Part shown: piece by piece, positions 1-4,110 of the stretch
How positions within the stretch are numbered: the first letter of the stretch is position 1
Layout: every line of letters starts with the position of its first letter
Assembly (NCBI GenBank): GCA_934122125.1
Contig: CAKOVW010000052.1
Coordinates: 1-5,785 of the forward strand
Length of the DNA stretch: 5,785 bases
Direction of reading: 5' to 3'
DNA from: an uncultured Clostridia bacterium
GTDB taxonomy: Bacteria > Bacillota > Clostridia > TANB77 > CAG-508
Notes under the pieces: generated by a model
Databases searched by the model: none
Told to the model about the DNA's origin: nothing
Seen by the model: the letters and a program-made list of their open reading frames with translations, nothing else
Position numbers and translations under genes: made by a program

Positions 1-366
1 TTCAACACCTTTTAAGCACTTTCCTTCATGTTTGCATGAAGTACATACTTTACAATGTTTTACTCTGTCAACCCATACTTCAATTTCATATACACGGTTA
101 GCACATAAAGGTCCAAAAACGAATTCTCCGTTTTTATCTGTAAAAGTATGAGAAACTGGTCTTCTTTCCTCCATACCATGTTCACAAACAACCTCTACTA
201 GTTTAACAACAGCATCGCAAACTGGCTCTTTGTAACAATCTTTAATAATTCCATAGATAACAGTTCTGTTATCTTCTGGTAAATTGATTTCTAAGTCATA
301 TTGTTTTCCGGTAGCCATAACTCCATCTACATTTAAAACTGGACATACATTTTTATCAAATTCCAT
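1..366 (-). CDS. Cysteine-rich Cna-B/carboxypeptidase-regulatory-like protein, C-terminus cut off by window edge
   Basis: The reading frame starts with ATG at 366 and stays open to base 1, so 122 residues are visible and the C-terminus lies outside the window. A strong ribosome site (GGAAGGAG, 374-381) sits 7 bases before the ATG. Residues about 34-100 read as a small beta-sandwich of the Cna-B/transthyretin-like type: an opening strand ending VIYGIIKD, a central HTFTDKNGEFVFGPL segment at 73-87, then a closing YEIEVWV strand. This resembles the usual pattern of a turn, DxxGxF, then a final strand. Nine cysteines are present (8, 44, 50, 61, 88, 105, 108, 111, 117), the last four as CxxCxxCxxxxxC, suggesting metal binding or disulfide cross-linking. 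No signal peptide or membrane segment is seen. I recall similar hypothetical proteins in clostridia but know no assigned function. A structural or spore-associated role is inference only. Confidence 0.85.
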   Translation of the reverse strand, partial: MEFDKNVCPVLNVDGVMATGKQYDLEINLPEDNRTVIYGIIKDCYKEPVCDAVVKLVEVVCEHGMEERRPVSHTFTDKNGEFVFGPLCANRVYEIEVWVDRVKHCKVCTSCKHEGKCLKGVE

Positions 367-392
367 AATTATACTCCTTCCTTTCTTTTTTA

Positions 393-420
393 TATAATAT
401 GCAAAAATTCGACAAAATGT
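393..420 (-). promoter_or_regulatory. Candidate promoter of the cysteine-rich gene, possibly sporulation-sigma type
   Basis: Read on the minus strand, CATATTATA (393-401) lies 17 bases after an AC dinucleotide (419-420). This fits the relaxed sigma-K pattern (AC, 16-17 bases, CATAnnnTA). A sigma-A reading is poorer: TTGTCG (410-415) has only a 15-base gap to TATAAA (389-394). In DNA this A/T-rich the short sigma-K pattern can arise by chance, so this is a weak call. Confidence 0.25.
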
Positions 421-442
421 GAGTTAAATATACTGGCTTAAC

Positions 443-471
443 TTGTTTTTTGTAAAAATTTATAGTATAGT
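443..471 (+). promoter_or_regulatory. Candidate sigma-A promoter for murI
   Basis: TTGTTT (443-448) and TATAGT (466-471) are separated by 17 bases, which would place transcription start near 478 and give a leader of about 90 bases. A perfect TATAAT at 531-536 is an alternative -10 closer to the gene, but no credible -35 lies 16-18 bases before it. The stretch 480-550 is almost pure A/T, so the match is only moderately informative. Confidence 0.45.
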
Positions 472-568
472 ACTTAAAATAGAAAATAAAAAAATATTAA
501 AAGTTATATATAAAATTAAATTTATTAAAGTATAATATATAAAAAACAAAAAGAGAAAGGGAAATAAG

Positions 569-1369
569 ATGGATAATAGACCAATAGGAGTATTTGATTC
601 TGGAGTAGGAGGCATGACTGTTTTAAAAGAGTTGATAAGAGAGCTACCTAATGAGGATTTTGTGTATTTAGGAGATACAAAAAGATTTCCATATGGAAGT
701 AAATCAAAGGAAAGTATAATAGAACTTACAAAAAATGGAATAGAATTTTTAATACATAAAGGTGTAAAGTTAGTAGTAATTGCATGTGGTACAGCAACAA
801 GCCAAGCATTAGAAGAGGTTAAAAATTTATATGATATTCCAATAATAGGTGTTATAAATCCAACAGTAGAATATATAAAACAAACTGATAAAAGACAAAT
901 TGGAGTAATTGCTACAGCAGGAACAATTAGAAGTAAAGGTTGGGAAAAAGCAATATTACAAGAAGTAGAAAGTGCAGAAGTTCAAAGTATAGCTTGCCCT
1001 TTGCTTGCTCCAATGGTTGAAGAAGGGTGGTATGACAATAAAGTTGCGGAATTAGCAGTGCAAGAATATTTGAAGTCATTTAAAGATATAGATGCAATAA
1101 TTTTAGGTTGTACACATTATCCTCTATTAACTAGAATAATAAAAAAACAGGTTGGCAAAAATGTTGAGATTGTTAATATTGGGGAGCATGTTGCAAAAAA
1201 GGTTAAAAGTGTTTTGAATGTTAAAAATGAGTTAAATGAAAATGAAAAACAAGAGATTGATACATATCTTACAGAAACAGAATGCAAATTTAATGATGTG
1301 GCAAGTAAACTATTAGGAATGGATGTAAAGGCAAAACAAGTTAAAGAAGAAATAGAATTTTTAAGTTAA
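569..1369 (+). CDS. murI: Glutamate racemase
   Basis: The product (266 residues, normal length for the family) interconverts L- and D-glutamate in the cytoplasm, supplying D-Glu for the peptidoglycan stem peptide. The N-terminal IGVFDSGVGGMTVL carries Asp10-Ser11, and GDTKRFPYG (35-43) follows. The two catalytic thiols are Cys73 in VIACGTATS and Cys181 in LGCTHYPLL, with His183 beside the second. AAAGGG (556-561) lies 7 bases before the ATG, supporting this start. Two departures from the textbook family are visible: the first cysteine motif reads ACGT rather than the common ACNT, and the late DSxE-type motif reads NIGEHVA (203-209). Both thiols are intact, so activity is expected. No terminator follows, so the downstream deacetylase is probably on the same transcript. 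The name racE is used for the same enzyme in bacilli. Confidence 0.95.
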   Translation: MDNRPIGVFDSGVGGMTVLKELIRELPNEDFVYLGDTKRFPYGSKSKESIIELTKNGIEFLIHKGVKLVVIACGTATSQALEEVKNLYDIPIIGVINPTVEYIKQTDKRQIGVIATAGTIRSKGWEKAILQEVESAEVQSIACPLLAPMVEEGWYDNKVAELAVQEYLKSFKDIDAIILGCTHYPLLTRIIKKQVGKNVEIVNIGEHVAKKVKSVLNVKNELNENEKQEIDTYLTETECKFNDVASKLLGMDVKAKQVKEEIEFLS

Positions 1370-1386
1370 TTAAATCATAAAAATAC

Positions 1387-1443
1387 AAGCAATGAATATA
1401 TTGTTACTAACAAATTTTGGAGGTAACAATATGTTCATTGTTT
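1387..1443 (+). promoter_or_regulatory. Long RNA stem-loop enclosing the deacetylase start codon
   Basis: The left arm 1387-1407 pairs with the right arm 1423-1443 over 21 consecutive positions: 19 Watson-Crick pairs plus two G-U wobbles (1389-1441 and 1397-1433). The loop is 15 bases (1408-1422). The ATG start codon (1431-1433) lies wholly in the right arm. Four of the six Shine-Dalgarno bases (GGAG, 1419-1422) are in the loop and the last two (GT) begin the stem. Only four pairs are G-C, so the stem is long but A-U-rich. The simplest inference is translational control of the deacetylase by occluding its AUG. RNase III processing between murI and the deacetylase, or a relic inverted repeat, are alternatives. 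A transcription terminator is unlikely because no U-tract in a suitable position follows the stem. Confidence 0.7.
1419..1424 (+). promoter_or_regulatory. Shine-Dalgarno site that fixes the deacetylase start at 1431
   Basis: GGAGGT is a near-perfect anti-16S match placed 6 bases before ATG 1431. The in-frame ATG at 1392 has no purine-rich site upstream, so the 13 residues it would add are probably untranslated. Confidence 0.8.
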
Positions 1444-2204
1444 TTAATAAAAGAAAAATATATTCATATTTGGTTTCATTTAGTACAGTAATTATTTTAT
1501 TTGCAGTTGCATTTACAGTAACAACAAATCAAAGTATAATTACGTCAGCAACAGCAAGAGAGCTGCCAATATATAATGTTGATACAAAAGATAAAAAAAT
1601 TTCACTTACGATGAATTGTGCATGGAATGCAGATGATATAGACAGTATTTTGAAAACTTTAAAAGATAATAATGTAAAGATAACGTTTTTTATGGTGGGA
1701 GATTGGGTAGATAAGTTTCCAGAAGCGGTAAAAAAGATTTCAGATGGTGGGCATGAAATAGGTAATCATTCAAATACACATCCACATGTAAATAATTTGA
1801 GCAGTGATGAAAATATAAAGCAAATTCAAGAAGCATCAAATAAAATAGAAAAGATTACAGGGCATAAAACAATTTTATATAGGGCTCCATATGGAGAGTA
1901 TAATAATATTGTTATTCGTGCAGTAAAATCTGCAAGTCATGTACCAATACAATGGAATTTAGATACACTTGATTATACAGGAATTACAGGAGAAGAAATG
2001 TGGAAAAGATTAGAAAATAAACTTAGTTGTGGAAGCATTATTTTAATGCATAATGGAACGAAACATACAGCAGATAGTTTAGATATGATTATAAAAAACA
2101 TAAAGGCAAAAGGCTATGAAATAAGCACTGTATCAAACCTTATATATAAAGATAACTATACAATCGACAACAATGGTATTCAACGTGTAAGCAATAATGT
2201 ATAA
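1431..2204 (+). CDS. Membrane-anchored polysaccharide deacetylase family protein (NodB fold)
   Basis: The protein has 257 residues from the start at 1431. A basic N-terminus (FNKRK) is followed by a hydrophobic segment at about 11-31, a signal anchor or uncleaved signal placing the domain outside the membrane. The NodB-homology domain spans about 55-235. Visible motifs are LTMNCAWNADD (59-69, motif 1), GNHSNTHPH (111-119, motif 2 with metal-ligand His113 and His117), RAPYGEYN (151-158, motif 3), QWNLDTLDY (174-182, motif 4) and LMHNGTKHTAD (205-215, motif 5 with His207). The family removes N-acetyl or other acyl groups from cell-wall polysaccharides using a metal ion. Oddly, the Asp that serves as catalytic base in TFDD-type motif 1 is Asn62 here, as I recall for some clostridial relatives, so hydrolysis may be weak, altered or absent. 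It probably shares a transcript with murI. The substrate cannot be told from sequence. Confidence 0.88.
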   Translation: MFIVFNKRKIYSYLVSFSTVIILFAVAFTVTTNQSIITSATARELPIYNVDTKDKKISLTMNCAWNADDIDSILKTLKDNNVKITFFMVGDWVDKFPEAVKKISDGGHEIGNHSNTHPHVNNLSSDENIKQIQEASNKIEKITGHKTILYRAPYGEYNNIVIRAVKSASHVPIQWNLDTLDYTGITGEEMWKRLENKLSCGSIILMHNGTKHTADSLDMIIKNIKAKGYEISTVSNLIYKDNYTIDNNGIQRVSNNV

Positions 2205-2276
2205 AATTTTATAAATGTGGTATAGTTAATTAACAAGGAGCTATTAGGAAATAAATGAAAAAATTAACATTTTATG

Positions 2277-2305
2277 TAGACAAAACCAAAAAATCATGTT
2301 ATAAT
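2277..2305 (+). promoter_or_regulatory. Sigma-A promoter with extended -10 for the Ssb-like gene
   Basis: TAGACA (2277-2282, one mismatch to TTGACA) lies 17 bases before a perfect TATAAT (2300-2305), which is preceded by TG at 2297-2298. Transcription should begin near 2312, leaving an untranslated leader of about 77 bases before the TTG start. No clear terminator separates this promoter from the deacetylase stop at 2204, so read-through from upstream remains possible. The gap 2205-2276 holds only short A/T palindromes. Confidence 0.75.
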
Positions 2306-2374
2306 AGAAAATGTGATTAGTAATTAGTCTAAATTTTACGTCTTAGGAATAAACTAAATTAAGAAACAAATGTA

Positions 2375-2380
2375 GGGAGG
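2375..2380 (+). promoter_or_regulatory. Shine-Dalgarno site supporting the TTG start at 2389
   Basis: GGGAGG stands 8 bases before TTG 2389. An in-frame TAA at 2350-2352 closes the frame upstream, there is no in-frame ATG between that stop and the TTG, and the encoded protein has no internal methionine. TTG is therefore the only reasonable initiator. Confidence 0.85.
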
Positions 2381-2388
2381 AAATTAAA

Positions 2389-3084
2389 TTGAATACAAAT
2401 TATGAGGATAATAACCATTTAACTTTGGTTGGAAAGGTAACAAGCGAAAAAAGATTTAGTCATGAAATTTATGGAGAAAAATTCTACATATTTGACTTAA
2501 GCGTACCTCGTTTAAGTGGAAATGCAGATGTTATTCCAGTAACAATATCAGAAAGATTATTAACAACTCAAGATGTTTTTATTGGAGCAAAATTACAAAT
2601 TGATGGTCAATTTAGATCATACAACAGCTATGATAATGAAAAAAATAAATTAATATTAACTGTATTTGTAAAGGATGTTCAATTCTTAGAAGAAAGTCAA
2701 GAGGAACAAGAAGAATATAGAAAAGATACTATTTCAAATGAAGTTATTCTTGATGGTTATATTTGTAAAAAACCAATTTATAGAAAGACACCATTTGGTA
2801 GAGAAATTTCAGATATTTTATTAGCAGTTAATAGAGCATATAATAAATCAGATTATATTCCATGTATTGCATGGGGAAGAAATGCTAGGTTCTGTGAAAA
2901 TGTTGCAGTTGGAACAGAAGTAAGAATTGTAGGTAGAGTACAATCAAGAGAATATGAGAAAAAGCATGAAGATGGAACTGTAGAGAAAAAAGTAGCATAT
3001 GAAGTTTCTGTAGCTAGTTTAGAAGTTGCAAATCAAGATGGAAACAATGAAGAAAACAAAGAGGAAAGTCAAGAAGCTATATAG
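2389..3084 (+). CDS. Tandem OB-fold single-stranded DNA-binding-like protein
   Basis: The protein (231 residues, TTG start) has two consecutive OB-fold modules. The first, about 11-99, contains LTLVGKV, a VIPVTISERLL strand pair, then IGAKLQIDGQFRSY. The second, about 117-213, contains ILDGYICKKPIYRKTPFGREI, DYIPCIAWGRNA and VGTEVRIVGRVQSREY, which closely follow the Ssb core pattern (V-L-G-R-L, then IPCVAWGR-like, then G-R-I-Q-R-Y). An acidic, glutamate-rich linker (100-116) joins them. The C-terminal tail (214-231) is acidic but ends ESQEAI, without the DDDIPF-type tip by which canonical Ssb recruits partner proteins. Similar two-domain proteins occur widely in clostridia and are annotated as Ssb family. 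Whether this one acts in replication, repair or transcription is unknown. It has its own promoter and terminator, so it is probably monocistronic. I leave the symbol empty because it may not be the main cellular ssb. Confidence 0.85.
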   Translation: MNTNYEDNNHLTLVGKVTSEKRFSHEIYGEKFYIFDLSVPRLSGNADVIPVTISERLLTTQDVFIGAKLQIDGQFRSYNSYDNEKNKLILTVFVKDVQFLEESQEEQEEYRKDTISNEVILDGYICKKPIYRKTPFGREISDILLAVNRAYNKSDYIPCIAWGRNARFCENVAVGTEVRIVGRVQSREYEKKHEDGTVEKKVAYEVSVASLEVANQDGNNEENKEESQEAI

Positions 3085-3097
3085 TTTTGAAATTATA

Positions 3098-3128
3098 AAA
3101 GGGGGAAAAAAATCCCCCTTTGTTTTTT
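3098..3128 (+). terminator. Rho-independent terminator of the Ssb-like gene
   Basis: AAAGGGGGA (3098-3106) pairs perfectly with TCCCCCTTT (3113-3121) across a six-A loop, followed by a T-rich tract to 3128 (TTTGTTTTTT from 3119). It begins 13 bases after the stop codon. Its C5 arm is shared with the opposing terminator. Confidence 0.92.
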
Positions 3129-3135
3129 AGGGGGA
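3106..3135 (-). terminator. Rho-independent terminator of the small convergent gene
   Basis: On the minus strand, TCCCCC (from 3130-3135) pairs with GGGGGA (from 3113-3118) across an 11-base loop and is followed at once by seven T (from 3106-3112). It starts 5 bases after the small gene's stop. The stem is only 6 bp but G-C-rich and the T-run is ideal. Confidence 0.75.
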
Positions 3136-3140
3136 AACTA

Positions 3141-3329
3141 TTAATCTTCATTCTTCTTAGTAACGTTTTCTTTTACTTCAGGAATAATTACTTCTCGTGT
3201 ATCTTTAGGTCTAGGCTTTTCAGCCTCTATATGTTCATAAACAGGTGAAATATTTAGGTTACCATTACCTGTAACAACTTCTATTTTTTTTTGCTCTTTT
3301 ATTTCATCTACTTGGTTATTTTCTTCCAT
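3141..3329 (-). CDS. Small charged protein of unknown function, 62 residues
   Basis: The ATG at 3329 is preferred because GAGGTGG (3335-3341) lies 5 bases before it. A GTG at 3338 in the same frame falls inside that ribosome site and would add only three residues. The product is hydrophilic and rich in Glu, Lys and Asn, with no Cys or Trp, no signal peptide and no membrane segment. The central stretch VVTGNGNLNISPVYEHI (18-34) looks the most structured and likely conserved part. Then comes a Pro/Lys-rich EKPRPKDT (37-44), a short REVIIPEVK (45-53), and a charged tail. The gene has its own promoter, ribosome site and terminator, which argues strongly that it is real and not a shadow. I have a faint memory of similar short clostridial proteins with the SPVY-H core but know no function. 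A soluble, partly disordered adaptor is a guess. Confidence 0.8.
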   Translation of the reverse strand: MEENNQVDEIKEQKKIEVVTGNGNLNISPVYEHIEAEKPRPKDTREVIIPEVKENVTKKNED

Positions 3330-3334
3330 CAAAA

Positions 3335-3341
3335 CCACCTC
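3335..3341 (-). promoter_or_regulatory. Shine-Dalgarno site deciding the small gene's start
   Basis: On the minus strand GAGGTGG lies 5 bases before ATG 3329. Its position excludes the GTG at 3338 as the initiator. Confidence 0.8.
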
Positions 3342-3350
3342 ACTATGTGT

Positions 3351-3379
3351 ATGTTATCATAACCAAAAAACAATGTCAA
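3351..3379 (-). promoter_or_regulatory. Sigma-A promoter of the small minus-strand gene
   Basis: On the minus strand a perfect TTGACA (3374-3379) stands 17 bases before TAACAT (3351-3356), which is preceded by TGA giving an extended -10. Transcription start is expected near 3344, so the leader before ATG 3329 would be only about 15 bases, just enough to hold the ribosome site. Confidence 0.8.
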
Positions 3380-3392
3380 CATTTCTTGACAT
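3373..3392. repeat. Inverted repeat formed by two facing -35 boxes
   Basis: ATGTCAA (3373-3379) and TTGACAT (3386-3392) are exact reverse complements around a 6-base centre (CATTTC). The arms contain the -35 boxes of both divergent promoters, so the symmetry may simply reflect two consensus -35 elements. It could equally serve as an operator for a dimeric regulator. Confidence 0.8.
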
Positions 3393-3414
3393 AAAGCACA
3401 ATTCGTGTGATAAT
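3386..3414 (+). promoter_or_regulatory. Strong sigma-A promoter for scpB-proS
   Basis: A perfect TTGACA (3386-3391) lies 17 bases before GATAAT (3409-3414), which is preceded by TGT for an extended -10. Start of transcription is expected near 3421, giving a leader of about 30 bases. No T-box or other riboswitch fits in this leader. Confidence 0.85.
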
Positions 3415-3450
3415 ATAGAGGTAAAAATTTTTAAGGAATAGTGAAAATAA

Positions 3451-4080
3451 ATGGAAATAAACAAATCAAAAGGAGTAATTGAAGCAATACTTTTTGCAGC
3501 GGGCAGAGAAGTTAAAATAACAGAGCTTATGTCATCTTTGGAGGCAAGCTCAGAAGAAGTAATTACACTTGTAGAGAGTATGAAAGAAGATTATAAAAGT
3601 GAAAATAGAGGGCTACAAATTGTAAATGTTGGAGAGGCCTATCAATTATGCACAAAGCAAGAATATTATGAATATTTATATACTATTTTTGATAAAAGAA
3701 ATAAACCAAATCTATCACAAGCAGCAATAGAAACTCTTGCAATTATTGCATATAATCCTAAAATTACAAGAGCAGAAATTGAGGCTATTCGTGGTGTTAA
3801 CTCAGATGGTACAATTTATAAATTACTAGACTATAACCTAATAGAAGAAACAGGAAAACTAGATGCACCAGGAAGACCAGGCACTTATGGTGTTACATCA
3901 GAATTTTTAAGGATATTTGGATTTAATAATTTAAATGAACTTCCAGATTTGCCACGATATAAATTAGACGAAAATCAACAAATAGTAATTGATGATATTA
4001 TTGAAGAAAAACAAGAACAAAAAGATGAAGAATTAAATGAGGCTCCAATGCCCGAAAGGGAAACAAGTAAAGAAGAATAG
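3451..4080 (+). CDS. scpB: Segregation and condensation protein B
   Basis: ScpB is the winged-helix (kleisin-associated) subunit that dimerises and binds ScpA in the Smc-ScpAB condensin, which compacts and segregates the chromosome. The 209-residue length is normal. Residues about 5-78 form the first winged-helix domain, opening with GVIEAILFAAGREVKI. Residues about 86-165 form the second, with the family signature LSQAAIETLAIIAY (88-101), KITRAEIEAIRGVNSDG (104-120) and DAPGRPGTYGVT (138-149), ending in FLRIFGFNNLNELP. The tail from about 166 is acidic and probably disordered. ATG 3451 is the first possible start because an in-frame TAA lies directly before it. The ribosome site AAGGA (3433-3437) is rather far away (13 bases). 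The usual partner gene scpA is not immediately upstream. The gene is transcribed with proS. Confidence 0.94.
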   Translation: MEINKSKGVIEAILFAAGREVKITELMSSLEASSEEVITLVESMKEDYKSENRGLQIVNVGEAYQLCTKQEYYEYLYTIFDKRNKPNLSQAAIETLAIIAYNPKITRAEIEAIRGVNSDGTIYKLLDYNLIEETGKLDAPGRPGTYGVTSEFLRIFGFNNLNELPDLPRYKLDENQQIVIDDIIEEKQEQKDEELNEAPMPERETSKEE

Positions 4081-4110
4081 AAAATAACTAATAGAAAGGA
4101 TTGAATAAAA

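Noticed and set aside
24..41. Inverted repeat CTTCATG / CATGAAG with a 4-base loop inside the cysteine-rich gene
   Set aside because: It lies in coding sequence (Ser-Cys-Lys-His-Glu region). The repeat can be a by-product of codons and no regulatory context is evident.
422..443. Inverted repeat AGTTAA / TTAACT touching the murI -35
   Set aside because: The arms are only 6 bp with a 10-base centre in A/T-rich DNA. This is plausible by chance and no matching second site is seen.
1392..1430. N-terminal extension of the deacetylase from ATG 1392
   Set aside because: There is no ribosome site before 1392, whereas GGAGGT lies 6 bases before ATG 1431. The added residues also precede the expected basic start of the signal anchor.
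2200..2213. Palindrome TATAAAATTTTATA at the deacetylase stop
   Set aside because: It is pure A/T with no loop and no following T-run, so it is too weak for a terminator. Such palindromes are expected in this base composition.
2255..2320. Possible 21-residue peptide beginning MKKLTFYVDK
   Set aside because: It overlaps the strong promoter at 2277-2305 and ends just after its expected start site. Its Shine-Dalgarno is poorly spaced and nothing in it is recognisable.
4033..4070. Mini-hairpin CCC-GAAA-GGG near the end of scpB
   Set aside because: It has only three or four base pairs, lies in coding sequence, and has no T-run. It is not a terminator.
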